Made by a program: the position numbers and the translations under genes
Shown here: in pieces, positions 15,861-23,600 of the stretch
Layout: each line of letters opens with the position of its first letter
How positions within the stretch are numbered: the stretch's first letter is position 1
The notes under the pieces: model-generated
Told to the model about the DNA's origin: nothing
The model's input: the letters and a program-made list of their open reading frames with translations, nothing else
Databases searched by the model: none
From: Bacteroidota bacterium
Lineage (GTDB): Bacteria; Bacteroidota; Bacteroidia; Sphingobacteriales; Sphingobacteriaceae
Assembly: GCA_013288685.1 (NCBI GenBank)
Contig: JABDBM010000023.1
Span: forward strand, 1 to 51,963
Direction of reading: 5' to 3'
DNA length: 51,963 nucleotides

Positions 15861-15910
15861 AGTCCAAAAGTCAGTAAAGTCCGGAAGATGCTGCAACAGG
15901 ACGGTTGATT
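15861..15910. repeat. Copy of the GTCAGTAAAGTCCG repeat
   Basis: AGTCCAAAAGTCAGTAAAGT then CCGGAAGATGCTGCAACAGG, ending ACGGTTG. It shares both the unit and the following GAAG-tgctgcaacagg-ggttg segment with 4291-4332. It lies between the AraC gene and the VOC pseudogene. Confidence 0.7.
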
Positions 15911-15985
15911 AAAAATGACCTGGGTTATATAGAAGACAAAAGTATCGCGGCGGATGGGGTTCCACTTTGGAAAAAAACGACAAAA

Positions 15986-16720
15986 TTAAAACTGTGAAGG
16001 GGCGGCGCCCGTGTATTTTTTTATCTCGTTGGTTAAATGCGAGTGGTCATAATAACCACATTCAAAAGCGATTTCCAGCAAACTTTTGTTGGTCGTGTTC
16101 TGTCGAATTTTATGGAGGGTTGATTGATAGCGCACTAAGCTAATGAACTCTTTGGGGCTGATCCCCATTTGCTGATTAAAAGCCCTTTCCAGTTGCCTGG
16201 TGGTGGTAAAGTATTTCTCTGCCAGGTTATTAACGCTCGTCCGTCCGTTATTTTTCTGTATATCGGCAACGATAGCAAAAATAGAACGTTTGGGTTGTGA
16301 TAATTTACCCAGGAAGAAATGATCGAGGTAAGCCGCTGAATATTTGATGATACTTTCTACATCGGGAGAAAGCGTTTTCTCCAGCTCAGTAGTCTGGTCG
16401 GTTATTTTGTGAAGCGAGGGGTATTCGTAAAAAACGTTAAAGGCTGCTGGTTTGAACCTGATCCCCAGGAGGTTTGTTTCGGGCTGCATTAACGTTTCTT
16501 TAAAACGAATCATCGTGCCAACCAGGTATGCCTGCTCGCTTTTTAGTAAAAAAGTATTGCTTTCCGTCTGGCAATCAGGACCAAGGTTAAAAATGATATC
16601 GATGCAGGCATCCGGTAATATTTTCTCCATTTTCAAGCCAGCGGCATCGCCCGTTGCTGTCCAATAGGCATCAATGTAAGGCCTCAAAGTGGGGTGCGGC
16701 TTAAACTCGGTGTATTTCAT
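15986..16720 (-). CDS. AraC-family transcriptional regulator
   Basis: 244 residues. The N-terminal sensor-like domain (about 1-130) has PHPTLRPYIDAYW and DACIDIIFNLG, a pattern common in AraC proteins with a DUF6597-type domain. The C-terminal part (about 150-244) has two helix-turn-helices: SVNNLAEKYFTTTRQLERAFNQQMGISPKEF in segments and LLEIAFECGYYDHSHLTNEIKKYTGAAPSQF in segments. It is upstream of and codirectional with the VOC/hydrolase genes (136-bp gap) and may control them. That link is inferred from position only. Confidence 0.88.
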   Translation of the reverse strand: MKYTEFKPHPTLRPYIDAYWTATGDAAGLKMEKILPDACIDIIFNLGPDCQTESNTFLLKSEQAYLVGTMIRFKETLMQPETNLLGIRFKPAAFNVFYEYPSLHKITDQTTELEKTLSPDVESIIKYSAAYLDHFFLGKLSQPKRSIFAIVADIQKNNGRTSVNNLAEKYFTTTRQLERAFNQQMGISPKEFISLVRYQSTLHKIRQNTTNKSLLEIAFECGYYDHSHLTNEIKKYTGAAPSQF

Positions 16721-16929
16721 GGTATATCAACCTGAACATAAAAATAGTAAATACCGGGTTGAATAGCAAGAAACATCTTGCCACCCTCCCTCAAATTTTG
16801 CATATATTGTATCATACCCCCTCCCCTCCAAAAAGAAATAATTTTTATTTTTTTAATAAAATCTACAGTCGTTATTTAAACCATTCTAATATCTTTTAAT
16901 TTTCAACGAGTCATCGAAAACCAGTATCG

Positions 16930-17135
16930 AAAATTACCACCAGCTAAATGCGTTTAGCCGGTGATAAAAGCTTATCTCATCTTTATTTCAACATTTGCAG
17001 GGATGTAAACGCCTGCAATGTAAGTGATTCGTATGGCGCCAACCTATCCGGCGCTTACCCGCGCCTGGGATGCCGAAATAAATTCGGCAGGACGTCTGTC
17101 TTTTAAACACGATTTTGTCTGTTGAAGCGTCCTCA
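16930..17135. ncRNA. Candidate structured RNA (run of hairpins)
   Basis: The intergenic stretch between the AraC gene (-) and the small membrane gene (+) holds consecutive hairpins. They are GCTAAA-tgcg-TTTAGC extended by CACC/GGTG (16938-16963); GATAA-aagc-TTATC (16963-16976); ACATT-t-GCAGG / CCTGC-AATGT (16992-17021); GCGCC / GGCGC (17036-17054); TGCCGAA-ataaa-TTCGGCA (17070-17089); and GGACG / CGTCC (about 17090-17132). It is more GC-rich than other spacers here. I could not match it to SRP RNA, RNase P, tmRNA or a known riboswitch. Strand unknown. Confidence 0.4.
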
Positions 17136-17161
17136 TAGGCTCAAATCCCGTTAAGAGTTGC

Positions 17162-17169
17162 TATTTTTG
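17162..17169 (+). promoter_or_regulatory. Possible -7 box before the lpxB pair
   Basis: TATTTTTG matches TAnnTTTG but lies only 4 bases before the ATG at 17174, and no TTG is at -33. If it is a real promoter, translation would start at the second ATG (17192). Confidence 0.25.
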
Positions 17170-17173
17170 GGGT

Positions 17174-17437
17174 ATGCTAAAAAAAGATAGTATGCTAACC
17201 GGTGCGCTGCTGGCGCTGGTATGCCCGGCAATTGCCTGGGTAATAGAATATTTTTTGAAATACAACACCTATATTATTAACCGGCCCGCTGTACCGTACC
17301 TGTTAGCCATTGCCCTCAATTTAATTTTGGTGCGGGTATTACTAAAAAAGGAAGAGGGCAATACCAGCCGGGGCATTATGCTGTGTACTTTTGCAATTAT
17401 GCTGCTGTTATTTATTTTTCAACTGCGCCTGCGATGA
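17174..17437 (+). CDS. Small membrane protein upstream of lpxB
   Basis: 87 residues with three hydrophobic helices (about 8-26, 38-56, 66-84) and a basic cytoplasmic stretch LLKKEEGN between helices two and three. It overlaps lpxB by 4 bp (ATGA), so the two are translationally coupled, which suggests a link to lipid A assembly. The start could instead be the in-frame ATG at 17192. No family name recognised. Confidence 0.7.
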   Translation: MLKKDSMLTGALLALVCPAIAWVIEYFLKYNTYIINRPAVPYLLAIALNLILVRVLLKKEEGNTSRGIMLCTFAIMLLLFIFQLRLR

Positions 17438-18555
17438 AATATTACCTGGTAGCCGGCGAGGCCTCGGGCGATTTGCACGGCGCTAACTTAATGAAGGCGC
17501 TGAAGACGCTGGATAAGGATGCTGAATTCCGCTTCTTTGGCGGCGACCTGATGCAGGCCGAGGGCGGCATTGTGGTAAAACATATTGCCGATATGGCTTT
17601 TATGGGTTTTATGGAGGTGGTGTTGAATTTAAATACCATCATGAACAACCTTAAACTATGCAAAGCCGATATTACTGCCTGGCAACCAAATGTTTTGGTA
17701 TTGATTGACTTCCCCGGCTTTAACCTAAAGATTGCCGATTTTGCGAAAAAAAGCGGTCTGCTGGTTTGCTACTACATATCGCCAAAGGTATGGGCCTGGA
17801 ACCAAAAGCGGGTGCTAAAAATAAAGCGGGTGGTTGATCATTTGTTTTGCATCCTGCCTTTCGAGGTTGATTTTTATAAGACCTGGGGCATGGAGGTTGA
17901 TTATGTGGGCAACCCCCTGTTAGACGCCGTTTCGGCGTTTTCGCCAGCGGCGAATTTTTTAGCGGATAATCAACTAACCGGTAAAAAAATAATCGCACTG
18001 TTACCGGGTAGCCGAAGGCAGGAAATCAGCAGGCTGTTGCCAGCAATGGTAAGCGTTACGGAGCAATTTCAGGATCATCAGTTTGTTGTAGCTGGGGCGC
18101 CATCATTTAGCGCGGAATACTATACGCCGTTTTTAAATCAAAAAAATATCCCGATAGTATTTAATGCTACTTACGATTTGCTGAGCCATGCTGATGCGGC
18201 TATAGTAGCATCGGGCACTGCCACGCTGGAAACGGCCTTATTTAATGTGCCACAGGTGGTGGTGTATAAAGGGCATCCGGTATCTATTGCCATTGCAAGG
18301 TCGGTAGTTACTATCAAATTTATTTCGTTAGTTAACCTGATAATGGATAGCCCGGTGGTTAAAGAACTGATACAGCAGGATGCATCACCAAAAAACATAG
18401 CTGCCGAATTGGATAGCCTTGTGAATAATACGGATTACCGTGCTAAGATGCTGGCCAATTATGATGAATTAGATGTGAGGATGGGAAAACCTGGTGCTTC
18501 GGCGAAGACCGCGGGGCTGATCATTAAATATGTTAAGGAGAGAGCAAGTCATTAG
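17434..18555 (+). CDS. lpxB: Lipid-A-disaccharide synthase
   Basis: 373 residues from the ATG at 17434. The frame is open further upstream, but MKYYLVAGEASGDLHGANLM is the conserved LpxB N-terminus. Other family motifs are FRFFGGDLMQ-like (RFFGGDLM), MGFMEVV, IDFPGFNLKIA, YYISPKVWAWNQKR, LPFEVDFYKTWGMEVDYVGNPL, LLPGSRRQEI and ASGTATLETAL. It condenses UDP-2,3-diacylglucosamine with lipid X to form the lipid A disaccharide at the inner membrane. LpxH, which makes lipid X, is encoded about 5 kb upstream. Confidence 0.95.
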   Translation: MKYYLVAGEASGDLHGANLMKALKTLDKDAEFRFFGGDLMQAEGGIVVKHIADMAFMGFMEVVLNLNTIMNNLKLCKADITAWQPNVLVLIDFPGFNLKIADFAKKSGLLVCYYISPKVWAWNQKRVLKIKRVVDHLFCILPFEVDFYKTWGMEVDYVGNPLLDAVSAFSPAANFLADNQLTGKKIIALLPGSRRQEISRLLPAMVSVTEQFQDHQFVVAGAPSFSAEYYTPFLNQKNIPIVFNATYDLLSHADAAIVASGTATLETALFNVPQVVVYKGHPVSIAIARSVVTIKFISLVNLIMDSPVVKELIQQDASPKNIAAELDSLVNNTDYRAKMLANYDELDVRMGKPGASAKTAGLIIKYVKERASH

Positions 18556-18632
18556 GTCATTCGCTGCGCCGTCATTAGGCCAACGGGCTATTTGAAAATC
18601 GGCCGATGCGCTATTACCCATCAACTCTTTTA

Positions 18633-18667
18633 TGTAATTGCAAGCGAGACACGAGCGCGCAATTACA
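18633..18667. repeat. Hairpin TGTAATTGC / GCAATTACA
   Basis: 9-bp perfect arms enclosing AAGCGAGACACGAGCGC. It follows a short direct-repeat stretch (GTCATTAGGTCATTCGCTGC, then GTCATTAGG) at 18550-18580. It looks like a degenerate dispersed repeat. No coding content. Confidence 0.45.
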
Positions 18668-18677
18668 ATCCCTAAAA

Positions 18678-18707
18678 ATAAAGCCTCCTGGTTACAGGAA
18701 GCTTTAT
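18678..18707. terminator. Terminator hairpin between lpxB and convergent small genes
   Basis: ATAAAGC-c-TCCTG / CAGGA-a-GCTTTAT with a GTTA loop. It lies 120 bp after lpxB (+) and about 40 bp after the end of the minus-strand small genes. The tails are short in T residues on both strands. Confidence 0.55.
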
Positions 18708-18749
18708 CGTTCTCAAAAGGTGTTGTTTATATGTAGATATATATGATGG

Positions 18750-18956
18750 TCAGGCTACCGACAAGGTAGTTGTCATCGCCTGTTTCTTGCGCATTAAAAA
18801 TGGATTACGGGCCATAAAGGCTTTTAAATCCTGGCTCAATATATTTTGCAGTTCATTATCAAAACTTGCTACTAATTTGCTGGTTGCTGGTTTCCTGGGA
18901 GTGTTCATAGCCTTATGTTTTACGTTAGTGTTGTTGATGTTGCTCATTTGTTTCAT
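18750..18956 (-). CDS. Small protein, unknown function
   Basis: 68 residues if started at 18956. Starting at the internal ATG at 18908 (MNTPRKPATSKLVASF) gives 52 residues and removes the overlap with the upstream small gene, so that start is preferred. It is basic and helical-looking (NELQNILSQDLKAFMARNPFLMRKKQ). No family recognised. It appears cotranscribed with the gene at 18925-19155. Confidence 0.4.
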   Translation of the reverse strand: MKQMSNINNTNVKHKAMNTPRKPATSKLVASFDNELQNILSQDLKAFMARNPFLMRKKQAMTTTLSVA

Positions 18957-19155
18957 TGTCGTCGGTAGTCAAGTTGTCTTTACGCCGTTTGGCTTCCTTG
19001 TATTGCCGTAGCAATTGTTCTTTGTCGCGGTCATCCGAGGTATTGGCAGGCTCTATGGGGTTTTCCCATTCCTTTTCTTCGCTTTCGCGAGCTTTTTTGC
19101 TTTCCAATTCCATCCTGTACTGCATTTGATAAACTGTATTCCAATTCAGTGCCAA
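18925..19155 (-). CDS. Small charged helical protein, unknown function
   Basis: 76 residues, highly charged (ESKKARESEEKEWENP, KEQLLRQYKEAKRRKDN) with a Gln/His-rich tail, likely helical and soluble. It starts MALNWNTVYQMQYRMELE. The composition is more protein-like than that of the antisense frame, which would be an implausible hydrophobic stretch. No family recognised. Confidence 0.45.
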   Translation of the reverse strand: MALNWNTVYQMQYRMELESKKARESEEKEWENPIEPANTSDDRDKEQLLRQYKEAKRRKDNLTTDDNETNEQHQQH

Positions 19156-19374
19156 AGTTTATATCGATTTAAAAAAAAGAATAAGAAACCTGATTAGTGC
19201 CTTATTTAGCAGATTATTTGATGTCGCCAAAGCTTGCGGAAGGCGTTTATCAACCTTGAAACGGGGCTTTTTATAGAAAAGTGTACAAAATTAAATACAC
19301 TATTGGGCCAAAATCGGGGTTTGGGCGGTAAATAGACCAGGATGCTGGCTGGTAATGATGCCTGGCGCATAGTT

Positions 19375-19435
19375 GACTCCCCACGTCTTCGCTCCGCTCG
19401 ACATCCCCTCTCTGCTGTGCGAAGAGGGGCCGGGG
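19375..19435. repeat. Palindromic repeat (CCCCTCTCTGCTGTGCGAAGAGGGG)
   Basis: CCCCTCT pairs with AGAGGGG around a CTGCTGTGCGA core, preceded by GTTGACTCCCCACGTCTTCG. It is related to the block at 11643-11772 (CTGCTGCGCAAAGAGGG). It lies just after the MFS gene's stop and could end its transcript. The rest of 19156-19459 shows nothing I can assign. Confidence 0.6.
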
Positions 19436-19459
19436 AAAAATGCAAGGAAAAATTAAAGA

Positions 19460-20671
19460 TCAGTGGGATATGGCCGCTGCCTTGGCCACAGGCTTCGGAT
19501 GATTGACGAAATGTATGATCAGCGTAACTATAGAAATAACTATCCCCGTAATACAAACGCCGTCCCACTGATATTTTCTCCATAGCTGCGTGGCGAAAAA
19601 GGTACCAGTAGCCCCGCCGATAAAATAGGTAACCATATATATAGTGTTGATGCGGTTACGGGCTTCGGGCCTCAATGCAAAAATTATCGACTGGTTGGAG
19701 ATATGCGTGGCCTGCACCCCAATATCCATTACGATAACCCCGATAATTAATCCAATCATATTATATCCTGAAAAATAGAAAACGATAAAGGAGATCAATA
19801 TGAGTAACAAGGTAAAACCCGAAAGTTTGTAGGCATCCATTTTATCGCTCAAACGCCCCATTAAGCCGGCTGCAAGTGCACCGGCAGCGCCGATCAAACC
19901 AAAATCACCGGCTACGGCGCTGCCCATGTTAAAATTGGCCTTTAGTAAAAATGCATTTGTAGTCCAAAAAGCGCTGAAACATGCAAAACACAAAGCGCCA
20001 CGAAGGGCGGCTATTCGTAACTTGGGCTCGTGCTTAATAAGGCTGATTAATGAGAACATCAGTTGTTTATAATTACCTGTGTAATCAGGCTCCACTTCGG
20101 GCAAAAAAGCGGCTATCATTGCCCACATCACCAGCATAATGCCGGCTGCAATATAAAACATGGCCCGCCAGCCTAAATATTCGCCAACGTATCCGCTAAC
20201 GGTTCGCGACAGCAATATACCTATTAAAAGGCCACTCATAATTACGCCAATTTTTTTACCGCGTTCGCTCGGTTTTGCCAAATGAGCGGCCATAGGTACC
20301 AGCAGTTGCGGTATCATTGACGAAGCGCCTAACAAAAAGCTGGCAAAAATCAAAATATTGATAGATGGCGCCCAAGCCGTTAGCAACAACGACAAAACGA
20401 TAAAGGCAAAAATAATAATCATGAGCCGCTTACGTTTTACCATATCGCCAAGCGGCACCAGGAATAACATGCCGACCGCATAGCCAATTTGGGTGAGCAT
20501 AGCTATTTGGCCCGCTTTGCCACTGGTAACATGGTAAGTGCGGGCAATATCTTCCAACAATGGTTGATTATAGTATATGTTGGCCACTACTAAGCTGGTG
20601 GTAATGGTCATTATCCACAACGTGAGCGGCGTAAGTTCGGGGTGTGTTTTTATAGTGGCGGTAGTCGTCAT
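19460..20671 (-). CDS. MFS transporter
   Basis: 403 residues with twelve predicted membrane helices. The N-terminal part has VVANIYYNQPLLEDIA, typical of one MFS drug/metabolite exporter group, followed by the loop 2-3 motif GDMVKRKRLM and the loop 8-9 equivalent GRLSDKMDAYKL. The C-terminus is short and basic/His-containing. It probably uses the proton gradient for export; substrate unknown. It stands alone next to a long AT-rich spacer. Confidence 0.88.
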   Translation of the reverse strand: MTTTATIKTHPELTPLTLWIMTITTSLVVANIYYNQPLLEDIARTYHVTSGKAGQIAMLTQIGYAVGMLFLVPLGDMVKRKRLMIIIFAFIVLSLLLTAWAPSINILIFASFLLGASSMIPQLLVPMAAHLAKPSERGKKIGVIMSGLLIGILLSRTVSGYVGEYLGWRAMFYIAAGIMLVMWAMIAAFLPEVEPDYTGNYKQLMFSLISLIKHEPKLRIAALRGALCFACFSAFWTTNAFLLKANFNMGSAVAGDFGLIGAAGALAAGLMGRLSDKMDAYKLSGFTLLLILISFIVFYFSGYNMIGLIIGVIVMDIGVQATHISNQSIIFALRPEARNRINTIYMVTYFIGGATGTFFATQLWRKYQWDGVCITGIVISIVTLIIHFVNHPKPVAKAAAISH

Positions 20672-20770
20672 AAATGCAAGTACAAAAAAGAAATTTCGGC
20701 AAAAATCTTAAAGCATTTTTATAAAAATGTTGAATTTGCGCAATTTTTCTGTATTAATTTCGAACTGAAT

Positions 20771-20854
20771 TGGCCCCGGATTACCCTCGGGGCCATAACG
20801 CACGTAATTTGGATATCAGAAAAAACAAAAATGCCCCACGGAATTCGCGGGGGG
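20771..20854. other. Two GC hairpins in the AT-rich spacer
   Basis: GGCCCC-ggattaccctc-GGGGCC at about 20771-20793 and CCCC-a-CG-gaatt-CG-c-GGGG at about 20833-20851. Both lack a strong T-run on either side. They precede roughly 400 bases of AT-rich DNA with no gene. Confidence 0.4.
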
Positions 20855-21147
20855 AATAGTCAAGATTTAATGTATTTATGACAGATAATATAATTATCAG
20901 GTAAAAAAGAAGAAAATAGCGCTAATTATCATCAATATTGGACAAAAAAACCACTAAAACTAAAAAAAATATGTAAAAATTTGATTTCCCTTTTATTTTG
21001 AGAGCTATTTTAACTAAAAACGAAAGGTAAATTCACATTTTGCTCAAAAAATAAATAAAATATTCAATTTTTTAACAGCAATATAAACTATTAACGATGA
21101 TTTTATATTTTTTTAAAAAAATTAGCATAATTGTAATAAATAGTTTG

Positions 21148-21330
21148 TATTTTTGAGAATCAAACAGGAGCAAAGCTGTTTTTTACAAAAAAATTACAAA
21201 AAAAAGTGGTGAATATGAAAAGTTAGTGTTACTTTTACACCATAATAAAAACAACAAAATAGTCTTCTCATAATTTAGGTTTATAATTGGTTAGTAAAGG
21301 CCCCTGCCCATCAGGGGCTTTACTTATTTT
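21148..21330 (+). ncRNA. Candidate small RNA with promoter and terminator
   Basis: TATTTTTG at 21148-21155 is an exact -7 match. About 170 bases downstream is a strong terminator. Between them is no credible ORF, but two hairpins are possible: AACAG / CTGTT near 21162-21181 and GGTG-aatatg-AAAAGT / ACTTTT-a-CACC near 21208-21241. The -33 box is weak (TTG at 21131 is too close). The rest of 20855-21147 is AT-rich with nothing assignable. Confidence 0.4.
21294..21330 (+). terminator. Rho-independent terminator
   Basis: GTAAAG-g-CCCCTG / CAGGGG-c-TTTAC with a 5-base loop, followed by TTATTTT. No protein gene precedes it on this strand, which is what suggests a small RNA upstream. Confidence 0.75.
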
Positions 21331-21461
21331 AAGGGTTTTTGTTATCATAATAAGGCTGCAAAATTCGTCGATTCATATTTAGTTCCTGTTACTATCACAT
21401 CAATTTTACGATTGTATATTCCGCGGCCCTTTAAAAATTTCGATAAAAATGGAAACCGCAC

Positions 21462-21491
21462 TTGACGTTTTGGTTTAAACGGCTATATTTG
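21462..21491 (+). promoter_or_regulatory. Promoter of tRNA-Ala
   Basis: TTG at 21462-21464, a 19-base spacer, then TATATTTG at 21484-21491. This fits the Bacteroidota consensus TTG-N19-TAnnTTTG. The tRNA starts 19 bases after the -7 box. Confidence 0.75.
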
Positions 21492-21509
21492 CAGTCCTTT
21501 ACAAAACAC

Positions 21510-21583
<74 letters not shown>

Positions 21584-21979
21584 CTTAACAGTCACTTTAG
21601 AGCTCATATTGGATGATTTTACGATCTTCGGTATGAGCTTTTTTGTTGGAAACAACTGTAAAAGTATATGCCGGTTGTTACTGCCACCTTTGCTTTGTAA
21701 TTCTCAAAATAAGTAATCACACCTATAAATGCGCAGATATATAATTATGCTTCTATAGATTTATAAAATGCAGGCTTCTTCATTTATGAAATTCCATCAT
21801 TCTGTAAATACAGCTTCTATGCTTGCATATAATTCCATAACGGTCACTAAATAAGGAACAACATAAAAACAAGTTGGACAATTACGCCAATATATTGAAG
21901 ACGGCGGCACAAAAAAATCCCGTTAATGAAGCACATCCGGTTATACCTTCAGCTGATGAAAAAGACGACCAACCGAATA
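21584..21979. other. Spacer between tRNA-Ala and pckA, no clear gene
   Basis: About 400 bases. A TTG-started frame from 21874 exists but runs into the antisense of pckA and shows no domain. A perfect 10-bp inverted pair AAATCCCGTT (21915-21924) / AACGGGATTT (21996-22005) spans to the pckA stop region. No promoter or RNA recognised. Confidence 0.4.
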
Positions 21980-22019
21980 CCAGAAGGCTTTTTAAAACGG
22001 GATTTAAAACCCTTTCTGG
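21980..22019 (-). terminator. Imperfect palindrome over the pckA stop codon
   Basis: CCAGAA at 21980-21985 pairs with TTCTGG at 22014-22019, with interior TTTTAAA / TTTAAAA complementarity. The hairpin includes the last codons and stop of pckA and could act as its terminator. Confidence 0.4.
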
Positions 22020-23524
22020 CAGTATCTGTAATTTTCATCAAACTTTTCCCTTAACGTCATCGCAGCTTGGTAATAGCTTTCCTTATTGGTCCAGCTATCA
22101 ACGGGATTAAGTAGCTCGTTTGGTACGCCGGGGCAGCTTTGGGGAACGAGCAGCCCAAACACGGGGTGTTGTTCGCAAATGGCATCGTCCAGTTTGCCGG
22201 CTAATGCGGCGGAGATCATCGCCCGGGTATGAGTCAATGAAATCCGGGTGCCGGTTCCGTAGCCGCCTCCTGTCCAACCGGTATTAACCAACCATACTTT
22301 TGCTGCTGTTGTTTCCAGTTTTTCCCGGAGCATATTTGCATAGACAGCGGGTTTTAAAGGCAGAAACGGTGCGCCAAAACAAGCACTGAAAGTCACCTGC
22401 GGTTCTTGTATACCTTCTTCAGTGCCCGCGATCTTTGCGGTGTAGCCGTTAATGAAATAATACATTGCCTGCTCGTTATCCAACTTACTGATTGGAGGAA
22501 ACACCCCCCAGGCATCACAGGTCAGGAAAAAGATGTGCTTCGGATGACCGGACACAGCAGGGTATTTAATCTTTCGGATATAGTTCAGGGGATAACTAAC
22601 CCGGGTGTTTTCTGTAATTTTCTTACACATGAAATCTATGCGCCTGGTGCCGGCCACAAAACATGTGTTTTCTACCAGCGCTCCCGCGCGGATCGCATTA
22701 AATATATCAGGCTCGTGCTTACTGGACAGGTTGATTACTTTGGCATAGCAACCGCCTTCGATATTGAATACACCATTGTCGCTCCAGCCGTGTTCATCAT
22801 CGCCAATGAGCCTGCGGGCGGGGTCGGAGCTGAGTGTTGTTTTGCCGGTGCCGCTTAGCCCGAAGAACAAAGCGGTGTCGCCCCCGGGCCCTTCGTTGGC
22901 ACTGCAATGCATGCTTAAAACGTTACGCCGCGGCAGGATAAAATTCAGCACGGAAAACATGCCTTTCTTAATCTCCCCCGTATAACCGGAACCGCCAATA
23001 AGAATAATTTGATGCGAAAAGGAAATGATGGTAAAATTACCCTGCCTTGTACCGTGCAGTAACGGGTCAGCATGGAAACCGGGTGCATGGATTATTGTCC
23101 ACTCCGGCTTGAAATCGATTAGTTCCTCGTCTGTAGGTGCAATGAACATATTAGCCGCAAAATGACTACCATACGGCTGTTCATTTATTAAACGAATGGA
23201 AAGGCGAAAGGCGGAATCTGCACACGCAAATACGTCGCGGATCCACACAGATTCCAACGTATCAAGGTAGGTCAATATATTTTCCTTTAAGGTCTGAAAA
23301 TGGTCTTCCGCAATCGGATTGTTGAATTTATTCCAGTCTACGGTGTGCTCGGTAAGGCCATCCTTCACGATAAACTTATCGGCAGGGCTACGACCTGTGA
23401 ATTTCCCGGTTTTAATAACCAGAGTCCCTTTTTCATCGATAACGCCTTCATCTCTGTCAACGGTCTGCTCTTCTAAAGCTCTGGCGCCTAACTGATAATG
23501 GATCTTTGTTTTTATCTCATTCAT
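22004..23524 (-). CDS. pckA: Phosphoenolpyruvate carboxykinase (ATP)
   Basis: 506 residues. It has the ATP-type signatures GKFTGRSPADKFIV near the N-terminus, RNVLSMHCSANEG, the P-loop GLSGTGKTTLS, the kinase-2/metal motif LIGDDEHGW, and TRISLTHTRAMI. It converts oxaloacetate and ATP to phosphoenolpyruvate, CO2 and ADP, the entry step of gluconeogenesis. At 506 residues it is a little shorter than the usual 530-540, and the C-terminus ends inside a palindrome. It lies 76 bp after the threonine dehydrogenase gene and opposite fbp, forming a gluconeogenic cluster. Confidence 0.95.
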   Translation of the reverse strand: MNEIKTKIHYQLGARALEEQTVDRDEGVIDEKGTLVIKTGKFTGRSPADKFIVKDGLTEHTVDWNKFNNPIAEDHFQTLKENILTYLDTLESVWIRDVFACADSAFRLSIRLINEQPYGSHFAANMFIAPTDEELIDFKPEWTIIHAPGFHADPLLHGTRQGNFTIISFSHQIILIGGSGYTGEIKKGMFSVLNFILPRRNVLSMHCSANEGPGGDTALFFGLSGTGKTTLSSDPARRLIGDDEHGWSDNGVFNIEGGCYAKVINLSSKHEPDIFNAIRAGALVENTCFVAGTRRIDFMCKKITENTRVSYPLNYIRKIKYPAVSGHPKHIFFLTCDAWGVFPPISKLDNEQAMYYFINGYTAKIAGTEEGIQEPQVTFSACFGAPFLPLKPAVYANMLREKLETTAAKVWLVNTGWTGGGYGTGTRISLTHTRAMISAALAGKLDDAICEQHPVFGLLVPQSCPGVPNELLNPVDSWTNKESYYQAAMTLREKFDENYRYCQKGF

Positions 23525-23600
23525 GTTTGTGTTTTATTTTTGGTTTGCTTTCACGGTTCCTAATGACCGGCTAATTTGGCGGTGGCGCACCCGGAAGGAC

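Noticed and set aside
17122..17160. tRNA-like T arm (GGCTCAAATCCCG)
   Set aside because: The T-stem partner is incomplete and no acceptor or anticodon arm lies at the right distance.
17383..17433. Longer start for lpxB (17 extra residues)
   Set aside because: The extension lies inside the small membrane gene; conserved LpxB sequence begins at MKYYLVAGEASGD and the ATGA overlap supports 17434.
18787..19011. Plus-strand frame encoding a hydrophobic 74-residue peptide opposite the small genes at 18750-19155
   Set aside because: It is the antisense of two more protein-like minus-strand frames, and its run of Leu/Ile/Phe is what antisense of a charged helical protein produces.
21874..22110. TTG-started frame of 78 codons after tRNA-Ala
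   Set aside because: Half of it is antisense to pckA, the start is weak and no domain is visible.
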